This document shows, piece by piece, positions 19,930 through 31,445 of a DNA stretch of 64,000 nucleotides. A model generated the notes under the pieces. It did not search any database and had not been told where the DNA came from. It was given only the letters and a program-made list of their open reading frames with translations. This DNA comes from Mizugakiibacter sediminis (lineage in GTDB: Bacteria; Pseudomonadota; Gammaproteobacteria; Xanthomonadales; Rhodanobacteraceae), in the NCBI RefSeq assembly GCF_000953855.2, contig NZ_DF970160.1:1-64000 (forward strand), written 5' to 3'. Position numbers and translations under genes: made by a program. The first letter of the stretch is position 1; the number at the start of each line of letters is the position of its first letter.

Positions 19930-20187
19930 TCAGGGCGCCTTCGGCTTCAGCAGCAGCCGGTACAGGAACAGCAGGATCAGCGCGCCGATCACCGACATGA
20001 TGAAGCCGGCGGGCTGGCCCGGCCGATACCAGCCGAGCGCCTGGCCCAGCCAGCCGGCCAGCAGCGAGCCGGCGATGCCGAGCAGGCCGGTGACGACGAG
20101 TCCGCCGGGATCCCTGCCGGGCATCAGGAACTTGGCCACGACACCGATCACCAGGCCGATCAGGAACATCCAGATCCAGTGCAGCAT
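19930..20187 (-). CDS. GlsB/YeaQ/YmgE family small membrane protein
   Basis: This 85-residue protein is almost entirely hydrophobic, with three predicted helices and the family pattern GLVIGVVAKFLMPGRDPGG and LLGIAGSLLAGWLG. The family (formerly called transglycosylase-associated) is linked to stress responses, but its biochemical role is unsettled. The ATG at 20187 is preceded by a strong AGGAGG ribosome-binding site; longer versions lack this. It is convergent with the glycosidase gene and divergent from the aminotransferase gene. Confidence 0.88.
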   Translation of the reverse strand: MLHWIWMFLIGLVIGVVAKFLMPGRDPGGLVVTGLLGIAGSLLAGWLGQALGWYRPGQPAGFIMSVIGALILLFLYRLLLKPKAP

Positions 20188-20289
20188 GCGCCTCCTCCTC
20201 TGCGGGGGCCTTCCCGCGCGGGACGCGGGGGCGTCCATGATGCCCGCTCGGGCATGACTTTGCGCGGCTGCGGGGCCGCCGCGACGCTG

Positions 20290-20298
20290 TGTTAAAAT
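20290..20298 (+). promoter_or_regulatory. extended -10 promoter of the aminotransferase gene
   Basis: TGTTAAAAT combines a TG dinucleotide with a TAAAAT -10 hexamer, an extended -10 element. It sits about 35 bases before the ATG at 20333. No good -35 is seen at 16-18 bases upstream, as expected for extended -10 promoters. Confidence 0.5.
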
Positions 20299-20332
20299 CG
20301 CGGCTTCTTTCTCCCCTCCGCGAGTGTCCTCC

Positions 20333-21532
20333 ATGCCGAAGCTTGCGAAGCGCATGGGCCGCGCCAAGCCGAGCGCGATCATGGTGATCGCCGACAAGGC
20401 GAAGCGGCTCAAGGCCGAAGGCCGCGACGTCGTCAACTTCTCCATCGGCGTGCCGAATTTCCTGCCGGGCGAACACGTCTACGACGCGGTGCGCGCGGCG
20501 CTGTCGAAGGACTCCGGCCAGTACGGCTCCAACCGCGGCCGCGAGGACCTGCTCGACGCCTTCCTCAAGCACCTGGAAGCGGGTGGCTTCCGGGGCTACG
20601 AGCGCAAGCACTGCGCGGTGGCGGTCGGCGCCAAGCACATCCTGTACAACCTCGCCGAGGCGCTGCTGGACGAAGGCGACGAGATCGTCTTCGCCACGCC
20701 GTACTGGACCAGCTACCTCGACATCGCCGAGATCCTGGGCGCGAAGATCACGCTGCTGCCGTGCCCGCCCGAGCAGAACTACAAGATGACGCCGGCGCAG
20801 CTCGACCAGGCGCTGGCGAGCAAGCCCAAGGTGTTCCTGTTCAACAACCCGTCCAACCCCACCGGCATGGTGTACGCCCGCGAGGAGATCGCCGCGCTGG
20901 CCGAGGTGGTGGCCAGGCACCCGGACACCTGGGTGATCACCGACGACATCTACAACCGCATGGTGTTCGACGGCGTCGGCTACCACAACTTCCTGCACGT
21001 GCGCCCGGAGCTGCGCGACCGCGTGATCGTGGTCGATTCGCTGTCGAAGACCTACGGCATGCCCGGCTGGCGCGTCGGCTTCATGGCCGGCCCGGAGGCG
21101 GTGGCGCAGGCGCTGGTGACGCTGAACTCCAACCACATCACCAACGTCCCGGAGGTCGTCACCGCCGCGGCGGTCGCGGCGCTGACCGGCCCGCAGGACA
21201 TCCCGGCGCGGAAGTGCGCCGAGTTCGCCGCGCGCCGCGACGAGGTGCTGGCGGCGCTGGCCGCGATCCCGGGCGTGAAGTGCCCGCGGCCGCAGGGGGC
21301 GTTCTACGTGTTCCCGGACATCTCCTGCGCCTTCGGCAAGTCGCACGGCGGCAGGAAGATCGCCAACGACGTCGACCTCTGCGCCGCGCTGCTCGACGCC
21401 AAGGGCGTCGCCTGCGTGCCCGGTTCCGCGTTCGGCGAGCCGCGCGCGCTGCGCATCTCCTACACCTGCCCGCAGGCGCAGTTGACCGAAGGCCTGAAGC
21501 GCATCCGCGAGTTCTTCGCCGAACTCGCCTGA
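20333..21532 (+). CDS. class I/II pyridoxal-phosphate aminotransferase
   Basis: This 399-residue fold-type I aminotransferase is of the AspC/aspartate-prephenate-like group. The PLP lysine lies in [15 protein letters not shown], and the substrate/PLP loop [11 protein letters not shown] and the C-terminal [11 protein letters not shown] (carboxylate-binding Arg) are conserved. It most likely transfers amino groups between aspartate or alanine and 2-oxoglutarate. The N-terminus may begin at GTG 20324 instead of ATG 20333; neither has a clear ribosome-binding site, and the promoter is close. It is followed 116 bases later by mdh, which produces its likely 2-oxoacid oxaloacetate. The exact substrate is not assigned. 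Confidence 0.88.
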   Translation: MPKLAKRMGRAKPSAIMVIADKAKRLKAEGRDVVNFSIGVPNFLPGEHVYDAVRAALSKDSGQYGSNRGREDLLDAFLKHLEAGGFRGYERKHCAVAVGAKHILYNLAEALLDEGDEIVFATPYWTSYLDIAEILGAKITLLPCPPEQNYKMTPAQLDQALASKPKVFLFNNPSNPTGMVYAREEIAALAEVVARHPDTWVITDDIYNRMVFDGVGYHNFLHVRPELRDRVIVVDSLSKTYGMPGWRVGFMAGPEAVAQALVTLNSNHITNVPEVVTAAAVAALTGPQDIPARKCAEFAARRDEVLAALAAIPGVKCPRPQGAFYVFPDISCAFGKSHGGRKIANDVDLCAALLDAKGVACVPGSAFGEPRALRISYTCPQAQLTEGLKRIREFFAELA

Positions 21533-21648
21533 CGGAAGCGGGCCATGGGAAATCGGCAACCGGCGATTCGGCGACCGATCGAGCGTGCGCGGCACGCGGC
21601 CCATTTCCGCTTTCCGGTTTCCGTATCCAGTCATCACGGAGTGAACCC

Positions 21649-22635
21649 ATGAAGTCCCCCGTCCGCGTTGCCGTGACCGGCGCCGCCGGCCAAATCGGCT
21701 ATGCCCTGCTGTTCCGCATCGCCGCCGGCGACATGCTCGGCAAGGACCAGCCGGTGATCCTGCACCTGCTGGAAATCACCCCGGCGCTGCCCGCGCTGAA
21801 CGGCGTGGTGATGGAGCTGAACGACTGCGCGTTCCCGCTGCTCGCCGGCATCGTCGCCACCGACGACCCGAACGTCGCCTTCAAGGACGTCGACTACGCG
21901 CTGTTGGTCGGCGCGCGCCCGCGCGGCCCGGGCATGGAGCGCAAGGACCTGCTGGAGGCCAACGGCGCGATCTTCGCCCCGCAGGGCAAGGCGCTGAACG
22001 CGCACGCCAGGCGCGACGTCAAGGTGCTGGTGGTCGGCAACCCGGCCAACACCAACGCGCTGATCGCGCAGCAGAACGCGCCGGACCTCGATCCGCGCTG
22101 CTTCACCGCGATGGTGCGCCTCGACCACAACCGCGCGCTGTCGCAGCTCGCCGAGAAGACCGGCGCGCACGTCACCGACATCCGCAAGATGACCATCTGG
22201 GGCAACCACAGCTCGACCCAGTACCCGGACATCCACCACGCCACGGTCAAGGGCACCGCCGCCACCAGCCTGGTCGACCAGGCCTGGTACAGGGACAGCT
22301 TCATCCCCACCGTGCAGCAGCGCGGCGCGGCGATCATCAAGGCGCGCGGCGCCTCCTCGGCGGCATCGGCGGCGTCGGCGGCGATCGACCACATGCGCTC
22401 GTGGGCGCTCGGCACCGAGCCCGGCGACTGGGTGTCGATGGCGATCCCGTCCGACGGCTCCTACGGCATCGCCCCGGGCGTGATCTACGGCTACCCGGTG
22501 ACCTGCAAGAACGGCAAGTACGAGATCGTGCAGGGCCTGGAGATCAACGCCTTCTCGCGCGAACGCATGGACGCGACCGACAAGGAACTGCGCGAGGAGC
22601 GCGCCGGCGTCGAGCACCTGTTCGCCAGGAAGTGA
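21649..22635 (+). CDS. mdh: malate dehydrogenase
   Basis: This 328-residue NAD-dependent malate dehydrogenase catalyses malate and oxaloacetate interconversion in the TCA cycle. The nucleotide motif is [12 protein letters not shown] (10-21). The substrate arginines lie in [12 protein letters not shown], the catalytic Asp in [13 protein letters not shown] and the catalytic His in [12 protein letters not shown]. It belongs to the bacterial cytosolic-type group common in Xanthomonadales, Burkholderia and actinobacteria rather than the short E. coli type. A GGAG ribosome-binding site precedes the ATG at 21649. Confidence 0.97.
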   Translation: MKSPVRVAVTGAAGQIGYALLFRIAAGDMLGKDQPVILHLLEITPALPALNGVVMELNDCAFPLLAGIVATDDPNVAFKDVDYALLVGARPRGPGMERKDLLEANGAIFAPQGKALNAHARRDVKVLVVGNPANTNALIAQQNAPDLDPRCFTAMVRLDHNRALSQLAEKTGAHVTDIRKMTIWGNHSSTQYPDIHHATVKGTAATSLVDQAWYRDSFIPTVQQRGAAIIKARGASSAASAASAAIDHMRSWALGTEPGDWVSMAIPSDGSYGIAPGVIYGYPVTCKNGKYEIVQGLEINAFSRERMDATDKELREERAGVEHLFARK

Positions 22636-22657
22636 GCGGCGATCCGCGCATCCGCGA

Positions 22658-22684
22658 CGAAGGGCGGCCGCGGGCCGCCCTTCG
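22658..22684 (+). terminator. hairpin downstream of mdh
   Basis: A perfect 12-bp stem (CGAAGGGCGGCC with GGCCGCCCTTCG) with a 3-base loop lies 22 bases after the mdh stop. No T-run follows, so termination would be Rho-assisted or the hairpin may stabilise the 3' end. Confidence 0.5.
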
Positions 22685-22726
22685 CATGTGCGGCGGACGG
22701 CGGCGGCGCATCTTCGCAATGGCCTA

Positions 22727-22738
22727 CGACCTTGGTCG
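22727..22738. promoter_or_regulatory. short palindrome upstream of prpE
   Basis: CGACCTTGGTCG is a perfect 12-base palindrome 59 bases before the prpE start, in an otherwise unremarkable 113-bp gap. It is a candidate activator or repressor site for propionate or acetate use. No regulator gene (prpR) is seen nearby. Confidence 0.35.
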
Positions 22739-22797
22739 GAACCCCGGCGCGGTGCGTTTGCACTAGGCTAGCGCCGTCACCCGCGACGGGGGCGGCC

Positions 22798-24699
22798 ATG
22801 CGCTACGAAGACGCCTATCGGCGCTCGATCGAGGAGCCGGAAGCGTTCTGGGCGGAAGAGGCGCGGGCGATCCACTGGCACACGCCGCCGCAACGCATCC
22901 TCGACTACTCGAACCCGCCGTTCCGCAAGTGGTTCGTCGGCGGCACCACCAACCTCTGCTACAACGCGGTCGACCGCCACCTGGAAACGCGGCCGGACCA
23001 GCTCGCGCTGGTGGCGGTGTCGACCGAGACCGGCATCACCCGCCGCGTCACCTACCGCGAGCTGTACCGCGAAGTGAACGCCTTCGCCGCCGCGCTGCGG
23101 GAGTTCGGCGTCGGCCGCGGCGACCGTGTGGTGATCTACATGCCGAACTTCGCCGAGGCGGTATTCGCGATCCTCGCCTGCGCGCGCATCGGCGCGATCC
23201 ACTCGGTGGTGTTCGGCGGCTTCGCAGCGCACAACCTGGCGCTGCGCATCGACGATGCGAAGCCGAAGCTGCTGATCTGCGCCGACGCCGGCATGCGCGC
23301 CGGCAAGGTGGTGCGCTACAAGCCGCTGGTGGACGAGGCCTGCGCCGCGGCGCGGTCGCCGCCGCCGGCGGTGCTGGTGGTGCGCCGCGGCCTCGATGCC
23401 GATCTCGCCATGCAGCCGGCGCGCGATTTCGAGTACGCGCCGCTGCGCGCCAAGCACGCCAACGCGCGCGTGCCGGTCGCCTGGCTGGAGTCGAACGAAC
23501 CGAGCTACCTGCTGTACACCTCCGGCACCACCGGCAAGCCGAAGGGCGTGCAGCGCGACGTCGGCGGCTACGCGGTGGCGATGGCGTTGTCGATGCGCAC
23601 GGTGTTCGACGTCGGCGCCGGCCAGACGATGTTCACCACCTCCGACATCGGCTGGGCGGTGGGGCATTCCTACAACGTCTACGGCCCGCTGATCGTCGGC
23701 GCCACCTCGCTGCTGTACGAGGGTCTGCCGACGCATCCCGACCCCGGCGTCTGGTGGCGGCTGTGCGCGCAGTACGGCGTGCGCAGCATGTTCTCCTCGC
23801 CGACCGCGATCCGCGTGCTGAAGAAGCAGGACCCGGCCTGGTTGAAGAAGCACGACCTGTCCGCGCTGAAATGGCTGTTCCTCGCCGGCGAGCCGCTGGA
23901 CGAGCCGACCGCGAGGTGGATCAGCGAAGGCATCGGCAAACCGGTGATCGACAACTACTGGCAGACCGAGACCGGCTGGCCGGTGCTGACCCTGCTGCCG
24001 GGCCTGGACCTGAAGCCGCAGAAGTTCGGCTCGCCCGGCCTGCCCAACCTCGGCTACCGCATGCGCGTGGTCAACGAGGTCACCGGCGCGGACGCGGCCG
24101 CCGACGAAAAAGGCGTGCTGACCATCGTGCCGCCGTTGCCGCCGGGCTGCCTCAGCACGATCTGGGGCGACGACGCGCGTTTCCTGAAGGGCTACTTCGG
24201 CCACTTCAGGGAGCTGCTGTACAGCTCGCTGGACTGGGCGATCCGCGACGCCGACGGCTACTACTTCATCCTCGGCCGCACCGACGACGTGATCAACGTC
24301 GCCGGCCACCGGCTGGGCACGCGCGAAATCGAGGAGGCGGTGGCGACGCACGGCGCCGTCGCCGAGGCCGCGGTGATCGGCGTCGCCGACGAGCTGAAAG
24401 GGCAGGTGCCGGTGGTGTTCGCCACGCTGAAGGACGCGTCCGCCGGCGCATCCGCGCGGCGCGCCGCCGCCGAGGGCATGCTGGAGCGCGTCGTCGCGAT
24501 GCTGGGCGCGGTGGCCCGGCCGGCGCGCATCTACGTCGTCGACGCGCTGCCGAAGACGCGCTCCGGCAAGCTGCTGCGCCGTTCGCTGGCGGCGCTGGCG
24601 CAGCACGCCGATCCCGGCGACCTGTCCACCCTGGACGATCCGAACGCGCTGGAGGAGATCAAGCGCGCGCTGGCGCGCGGACCGGAGTGGGGCGGCTGA
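22798..24699 (+). CDS. prpE: propionyl-CoA synthetase
   Basis: This 633-residue AMP-forming acyl-CoA synthetase activates propionate to propionyl-CoA, the entry step of the methylcitrate cycle. The AMP-binding motif YTSGTTGKPKGV is at about 239-250. The NYWQTETGWP segment, the hinge GRTDDVINVAGHR and the C-terminal acetylation-site lysine in PKTRSGKLLRR are intact. The N-terminal ACAS domain (YRRSIEEPEAFWAEEARAIHWH) matches PrpE better than acetyl-CoA synthetase, and the short pre-domain also fits. It is near but not next to prpB and prpC, being separated by the convergent symporter gene. Confidence 0.9.
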   Translation: MRYEDAYRRSIEEPEAFWAEEARAIHWHTPPQRILDYSNPPFRKWFVGGTTNLCYNAVDRHLETRPDQLALVAVSTETGITRRVTYRELYREVNAFAAALREFGVGRGDRVVIYMPNFAEAVFAILACARIGAIHSVVFGGFAAHNLALRIDDAKPKLLICADAGMRAGKVVRYKPLVDEACAAARSPPPAVLVVRRGLDADLAMQPARDFEYAPLRAKHANARVPVAWLESNEPSYLLYTSGTTGKPKGVQRDVGGYAVAMALSMRTVFDVGAGQTMFTTSDIGWAVGHSYNVYGPLIVGATSLLYEGLPTHPDPGVWWRLCAQYGVRSMFSSPTAIRVLKKQDPAWLKKHDLSALKWLFLAGEPLDEPTARWISEGIGKPVIDNYWQTETGWPVLTLLPGLDLKPQKFGSPGLPNLGYRMRVVNEVTGADAAADEKGVLTIVPPLPPGCLSTIWGDDARFLKGYFGHFRELLYSSLDWAIRDADGYYFILGRTDDVINVAGHRLGTREIEEAVATHGAVAEAAVIGVADELKGQVPVVFATLKDASAGASARRAAAEGMLERVVAMLGAVARPARIYVVDALPKTRSGKLLRRSLAALAQHADPGDLSTLDDPNALEEIKRALARGPEWGG

Positions 24700-24706
24700 G
24701 CCCGCC

Positions 24707-26026
24707 TCAGCCGCCGCGCGCTTCGGCGCGCTTCACCTGGGCGTCCACCACGGTGGCGGTGACCATGTCGCTGCCGACGTTGACCATGGTGCGCGTCATG
24801 TCGAGCAGGCGGTCGACGCCGAGCACGATGCCGATGCCTTCGGCCGGCACGCCGAAATTGATCAGCAGCCCGGCGATCAGCGGCATCGAGCCGCCGGGGA
24901 TGCCGGCGACCGCCACGGCGCTCAGCACCGCCAGCATCATCAGCACCAGTTGATGGCCGAGCGACAGCTCGATGCCGAAGGCCTGCGCGACGAACAGCAC
25001 CACGCAGCCCTCGAACAGCGCCGTGCCGCTCATGTTCATCGTGGTGCCGAGCGGCAGCACGAAACCGGCCGTGCCGGGCGCCAGCCCCAGCGTCTCGCGC
25101 GACGCCGCCAGCGCGGCCGGCAGGGTGGCGTTGCTCGAGCTGGTCGAGAACGCGGTGACCAGCACCGCGCGGACCGAGCGGAAGAACTCCAGCGGCCGGC
25201 GCTTCGCCAGCAGCATCAGCCAGATCGACATCGTGCCGAACAGGTGCAGCAGCAGGGCGAACGCGCAACCGAGCACGAACACGGACAGGGTGAGCAGGAT
25301 GTCGGCGCCGACCTTGACGATCACGCCGTACATCAGCGCCGGCACCGCATAGGGGGCCAGGCGCAGGGCGAGGTGCACGATGTGCGTCATCACCTCGCCG
25401 ATGGTCTCCATGCTGTCGAGGAAGCGGCGCCGGGCGGCGTCGCCGAGGCGCATGGCGGCGCCGCCGGCCAGGATCGCGAACAGGATCAGCGGCAGCACGT
25501 CGCCCAGCGCGTCGCGGCTCTGCCCGACCACGGCGCCGAACAGGTTGCGCGGCATGAACATCTCGACGACGACCTCGAAGCTCAGCGGCGGCCGCTCGGC
25601 CTGCCGCGCGATCTGCTGCTGCGCGCTGCCGCCGTATTCCTGCAGCAACTGCGCCTTGGCCGCAGCGTCGAGGTGCCGGCCGGGCTGCAACAGGTTCATC
25701 ACCGCCAGGCCGAGCGCCACGGCGATGCCCATGTTGGCGACGAACAGCAGGAACGTGCGCCCGGCCAGCGGGCCGAGACGGTCGAGCCGTCCGAGCTGCG
25801 CCACGCCGCCGGCCAGCGAGGCGAACACCAGCGGCAGCACGACGAAGAACAGCATGCGCAGGAAGACCTGCCCGACGGGATCGAGCACCGCGTCGGCGAA
25901 GCGCCGCGCGCCGTCGAGCGCGCCTGGCCAGACCGCGCCGGCGGCGAGCGTGGCGACGCCGGCGAGGACGCCGGCGACGAGTCCCCACAGGATGCGGGAG
26001 GCGAGCGAATTCGGGGCAGCGGACAT
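24707..26026 (-). CDS. dicarboxylate/amino acid:cation symporter (DAACS family)
   Basis: This 439-residue secondary transporter of the DctA/GltP family imports C4-dicarboxylates or glutamate/aspartate with protons or sodium. The reentrant-loop motif TSSSNATLP, the [11 protein letters not shown] helix, the second hairpin [15 protein letters not shown] and the substrate helix [16 protein letters not shown] are all present. The last one carries the Asp and Asn residues that bind substrate and cation. Eight transmembrane segments are visible. It is convergent with prpE (7 bases apart) and divergent from prpB. Substrate choice within the family is not resolved. Confidence 0.92.
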   Translation of the reverse strand: MSAAPNSLASRILWGLVAGVLAGVATLAAGAVWPGALDGARRFADAVLDPVGQVFLRMLFFVVLPLVFASLAGGVAQLGRLDRLGPLAGRTFLLFVANMGIAVALGLAVMNLLQPGRHLDAAAKAQLLQEYGGSAQQQIARQAERPPLSFEVVVEMFMPRNLFGAVVGQSRDALGDVLPLILFAILAGGAAMRLGDAARRRFLDSMETIGEVMTHIVHLALRLAPYAVPALMYGVIVKVGADILLTLSVFVLGCAFALLLHLFGTMSIWLMLLAKRRPLEFFRSVRAVLVTAFSTSSSNATLPAALAASRETLGLAPGTAGFVLPLGTTMNMSGTALFEGCVVLFVAQAFGIELSLGHQLVLMMLAVLSAVAVAGIPGGSMPLIAGLLINFGVPAEGIGIVLGVDRLLDMTRTMVNVGSDMVTATVVDAQVKRAEARGG

Positions 26027-26105
26027 GCGCGGACTGTAGGCGGAAGCCGCGGGCGCTGTCCACGCGCGGGTACGCGCGCCGTCCCGTGCGCGGGTCGAGT
26101 TCCAC

Positions 26106-26111
26106 TACAAT
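26106..26111 (+). promoter_or_regulatory. -10 element upstream of prpB
   Basis: TACAAT lies 22 bases before the prpB start, and the TCGGAGGA ribosome-binding site sits between them. No convincing -35 is seen at the usual distance, so activator dependence is possible. Confidence 0.4.
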
Positions 26112-26133
26112 GGGCAGGTTTCGGAGGACCTTC

Positions 26134-27024
26134 ATGAGCCCTGTCGCATCCCCCGGCGCGCGTTTCCGCGCCGCCGTCGCCGCCGAGAAGCCGCTGCAGA
26201 TCGTCGGCGCGGTCAACGCCTATGCGGGCATCCTCGCCGCGTCCGCGGGTTTCAAGGCGCTGTACGTGTCCGGCGGCGGCGTGGCGGCGTCCAGCCGCGG
26301 CATTCCCGATCTCGGCATCACCACGCTGGAGGACGTCGCCATCGACGTCGAGCGCCTGACCAGCGCGGTCGACCTGCCGGTGCTGGTCGACATCGACACC
26401 GGCTGGGGCAGCGCCTTCAACATCGCGCGCGCGATCAAGACCATGATCCGCGTCGGCGCCGGCGCCGTGCACATCGAGGACCAGGTGCAGGCCAAGCGCT
26501 GCGGCCATCGCCCCGGCAAGGAACTGGTGCCGAAGGAGGACATGGCCGACCGCATCAAGGCCGCCGCCGACGCGCGCAGCGACGCGCAGTTCGTGATCAT
26601 GGCGCGTACCGACGCGATCGCGGTCGAAGGGCTGGATGCGGCGATCGAGCGCGCGCAGCTGTGCGTCGAGGCCGGCGCCGACATGATTTTCGCCGAGGCC
26701 GTCACCGAGCTGCCGATGTACCGCAGGTTCAAGGACGCGGTGAAGGTGCCGGTGCTCGCCAACATCACCGAGTTCGGCAAGACGCCGTTGTGGAGCACCG
26801 CGGAACTGGCCGCGGTCGGCGTCGACATGGTGCTGTACCCGCTGTCGGCGTTCCGCGCCATGGCCAAGGCCGCGCTCGGCGTGTACGAGGCGATCCGCCG
26901 CGACGGCCACCAGCGCGCGGTGATCGACGCGATGCAGACCCGCACCGAGCTGTACGACAAGCTCGGCTACTGGGACTACGAGCGCAAGCTCGACGAGCTG
27001 TTCGGCAGCCGCAAGGAAGGCTGA
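26134..27024 (+). CDS. prpB: 2-methylisocitrate lyase
   Basis: PrpB cleaves 2-methylisocitrate to pyruvate and succinate, the last step of the methylcitrate cycle. The 296-residue protein has the ICL/PEPM-superfamily catalytic loop [11 protein letters not shown] near residue 121, the Mg-binding VDIDTGWG and HIEDQ segments, and [11 protein letters not shown]. The KRCGH form separates PrpB from isocitrate lyase, which has KKCGH. A good Shine-Dalgarno TCGGAGGA precedes the ATG. prpC follows 184 bases later in the same direction. Confidence 0.96.
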   Translation: MSPVASPGARFRAAVAAEKPLQIVGAVNAYAGILAASAGFKALYVSGGGVAASSRGIPDLGITTLEDVAIDVERLTSAVDLPVLVDIDTGWGSAFNIARAIKTMIRVGAGAVHIEDQVQAKRCGHRPGKELVPKEDMADRIKAAADARSDAQFVIMARTDAIAVEGLDAAIERAQLCVEAGADMIFAEAVTELPMYRRFKDAVKVPVLANITEFGKTPLWSTAELAAVGVDMVLYPLSAFRAMAKAALGVYEAIRRDGHQRAVIDAMQTRTELYDKLGYWDYERKLDELFGSRKEG

Positions 27025-27208
27025 CGGTGGCCGCGCCGACGCCGTCCGCCGAGTGCAACCCGTCGCCCGACCGCGCTACCGCTGACGCCGACCGACCGCT
27101 GCCCGCGGCTGCCCGTGGCCGAGATCTTCAACGACCGACGAGTCGATACGAGTAAAGCGTCGCCCCGCCGCGTACCGGTTGCGGTGCCGGCCCGATCCGG
27201 AGAGAACC

Positions 27209-28363
27209 ATGAGCGAGAACGCCCAGCAAGTCCTTCCCAAGGCGAAGAAGTCGGTCGCGCTGTCCGGCGTCGCCGCCGGCAACACCGCGATCTGCACGGT
27301 CGGCCGCAGCGGCAACGACCTGCACTATCGCGGCTACGACATCCACGACCTGGCCACCAGGGCCTCCTTCGAGGAAGTGGCGCACCTGCTGGTGCACGGC
27401 GTGCTGCCCAACTGGTCGGAGCTGAACGCCTACCGCGCCAAGCTGAAGCGGCTGCGCGGCCTGCCGGCGCCGGTGAAGGGCGCGCTGGAGCTGCTGCCGG
27501 CGTCCACCCATCCGATGGACGTGCTGCGCACCGGCGCCTCGGTGCTGGGCACCGTGCTGCCGGAGAAGGAGGACCACAACCTCGCCGGCGCGCGCGACAT
27601 CGCCGACCGCCTGATGGCCAGCTTCGGCTCGATGCTGCTGTACTGGTACCACTGGAGCCACAACGGCAAGCGCATCGACACCGAGACCGACGACGAATCG
27701 ATCGCCGCGCACTTCCTGCACCTGCTGCACGGCAAGAAGCCCAGCGAGCTGCACGCGCAGTCGCTGGACAAGTCGCTGGTGCTGTACGCCGAGCACGAGT
27801 TCAACGCCTCGACGTTCACCGCGCGCGTGATCGCCGGCACCGGCTCCGACATCTACTCCTGCATCACCGGCGCGATCGGCGCGCTGCGCGGCCCCAAGCA
27901 CGGCGGCGCCAACGAGGTGGCGATGGACATCATCGCCCGCTACCGCAGCGCCGAGGAGGCCGAGGCCGACATCCGCGCGCGCGTCGAGCGCAAGGAGATC
28001 GTGATCGGCTTCGGCCACCCGGTCTACACGATCGGCGACCCGCGCAACCCGATCATCAAGGAGATCAGCCGCAAGCTGTGCCAGGAAGGCGGCAACCCGC
28101 GCCTGTTCGAGATCTCCGAGCGCATCGAGACGCTGATGTGGGACATCAAGAAGATGTTCCCCAACCTCGACTGGTACTCGGCCAGCGCCTACCACATGAT
28201 GGGCGTGCCGACGCCGATGTTCACGCCGCTGTTCGTGATCGCGCGCACCTCCGGCTGGAGCGCGCACGTGATCGAGCAGCGCATCGACGGCAAGATCATC
28301 CGCCCCAGCGCCAACTACACCGGCCCGGAGGATCGCGCCTACACGCCGATCGAGAAGCGCTGA
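27209..28363 (+). CDS. prpC: 2-methylcitrate synthase
   Basis: PrpC condenses propionyl-CoA with oxaloacetate. The 384-residue protein is a short, dimeric-type citrate synthase, as expected for PrpC rather than the longer GltA. Catalytic histidines lie in [13 protein letters not shown] and [14 protein letters not shown], and the C-terminal [13 protein letters not shown] and RPSANYTGP segments are conserved. The ATG at 27209 follows GGAGAGAA. A clear rho-independent terminator begins 24 bases after the stop, so the prpBC unit ends here and does not include prpD. Confidence 0.96.
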   Translation: MSENAQQVLPKAKKSVALSGVAAGNTAICTVGRSGNDLHYRGYDIHDLATRASFEEVAHLLVHGVLPNWSELNAYRAKLKRLRGLPAPVKGALELLPASTHPMDVLRTGASVLGTVLPEKEDHNLAGARDIADRLMASFGSMLLYWYHWSHNGKRIDTETDDESIAAHFLHLLHGKKPSELHAQSLDKSLVLYAEHEFNASTFTARVIAGTGSDIYSCITGAIGALRGPKHGGANEVAMDIIARYRSAEEAEADIRARVERKEIVIGFGHPVYTIGDPRNPIIKEISRKLCQEGGNPRLFEISERIETLMWDIKKMFPNLDWYSASAYHMMGVPTPMFTPLFVIARTSGWSAHVIEQRIDGKIIRPSANYTGPEDRAYTPIEKR

Positions 28364-28386
28364 GCGGGTCCGCCCCCGCGCGCGCG

Positions 28387-28417
28387 AAAGGGAGCCCGCG
28401 GGCTCCCTTTTCGTTTT
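28387..28417 (+). terminator. rho-independent terminator of prpC
   Basis: A 24-base perfect palindrome (AAAGGGAGCCCG paired with CGGGCTCCCTTT) is followed by TTCGTTTT. It sits 24 bases after the prpC stop. Confidence 0.85.
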
Positions 28418-28494
28418 CTGAACGCGCGGCGGCCGCATTCGCGGTATAAGCGGGCTGCGTGCGGGAACGAGGCCGTCACGGCGGGGAGGGCCCG

Positions 28495-29331
28495 ATGCGC
28501 GGGCGAATGCGGGCGATGCGGTGGGCGTGCGGCTGCGGCCTGCTGCTGGTCGGCGGACTCGCGCAGGCCGCGCCTTCGATGGCGCTGGACCGCGTCAACC
28601 TGTGGCTGGGCGGCTACCAGCCGGACACGCGCATCCGGCTGAGCGTCGACGCCAGCGGCGGCCCGCAGGGCACGGTGATCGACGCCGAACGCGATTTCGG
28701 CCTGGACCGCCGCCATCCGGTCGGCCGCGCGCGCCTGGATTTCCTGCTCGGCGACCACCAGGGCTTCACCCTCGACGTGTATCGCTACGACAACAGCGGC
28801 GCGCGCGCCCTGGACCGGCAGGTGGTCTACGACGGCAACACCTACGACGTCGCCGCGGCGATCCGCAGCCGCATCGAGATCGATTTCGCCAGCGCCGCCT
28901 GGCACTGGTGGTTCGACGCCGGCGATCGCGACGTGGTCGGCGCCGGGCTGGGCGCGGCGCGCTACCGGCTGGCGGTCGACGTCGCCGGCGAGGCGTCGGT
29001 GCACGGGCCCGTCGGCGGCAGCATCGCGGCGGCCAGCCACCGCAGCGAGGCAGCGTGGGCGCCGGTGCTGACGCTGGGCTGGCGGCACGCGTTCACGCGC
29101 GACCTGCGCCTCTATGCCGACGTCTCCGGCGTGCGCAAGAACGCCGGCACGCTGCAGGGACACATCTACGCCGGCGCGGTCGGCGTCGAGTACTACCCAT
29201 GGCAGCACCTCGGCGTCGGCGCCGAGTACGCCGCCACCCGCATCAATCTCGACAAGGATGGCCGCGACTACGCCGCGCGGCTGAAGCTGCGCCTGCAGGG
29301 ACCCGCCGCCTTCGTGCGCATGCGCTTCTGA
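28495..29331 (+). CDS. predicted outer-membrane beta-barrel protein, unknown function
   Basis: This 278-residue protein has a signal peptide (MRGRMRAMRWACGCGLLLVGGLAQAA) and repeated amphipathic strands (VNLWLGGYQPDTRIRLSV, GFTLDVYRYDNSGAR, LRLYADVSGVRKN, LGVGAEYAATRINL). It ends in FVRMRF, the terminal-Phe pattern that targets proteins to the BAM complex. The general layout resembles OmpW/OmpA-like eight-strand barrels, but I do not recognise the family. I chose the ATG at 28495 because of the upstream GGGGAGGG. It lies between the prpC terminator and convergent fadH, so it is probably monocistronic. Confidence 0.7.
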   Translation: MRGRMRAMRWACGCGLLLVGGLAQAAPSMALDRVNLWLGGYQPDTRIRLSVDASGGPQGTVIDAERDFGLDRRHPVGRARLDFLLGDHQGFTLDVYRYDNSGARALDRQVVYDGNTYDVAAAIRSRIEIDFASAAWHWWFDAGDRDVVGAGLGAARYRLAVDVAGEASVHGPVGGSIAAASHRSEAAWAPVLTLGWRHAFTRDLRLYADVSGVRKNAGTLQGHIYAGAVGVEYYPWQHLGVGAEYAATRINLDKDGRDYAARLKLRLQGPAAFVRMRF

Positions 29332-29340
29332 CCGGCGCGG

Positions 29341-31377
<2,037 letters not shown>

Positions 31378-31393
31378 TCAAACGATCGTTCGA
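31378..31393. promoter_or_regulatory. TetR-type operator candidate upstream of fadH
   Basis: TCAAACGATCGTTCGA is a near-perfect 16-base palindrome (14 of 16 positions symmetric, core AACGATCGTT) located 18 bases upstream of the fadH ATG. Its form resembles TetR-family operators of fatty-acid genes (PsrA or FadR type). No such regulator gene is in the window. Confidence 0.6.
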
Positions 31394-31445
31394 GCATGCC
31401 CGCTGCGCGGCGCCGCGGCAAGCCCGCGCCGCTGGGACGCCGCGC

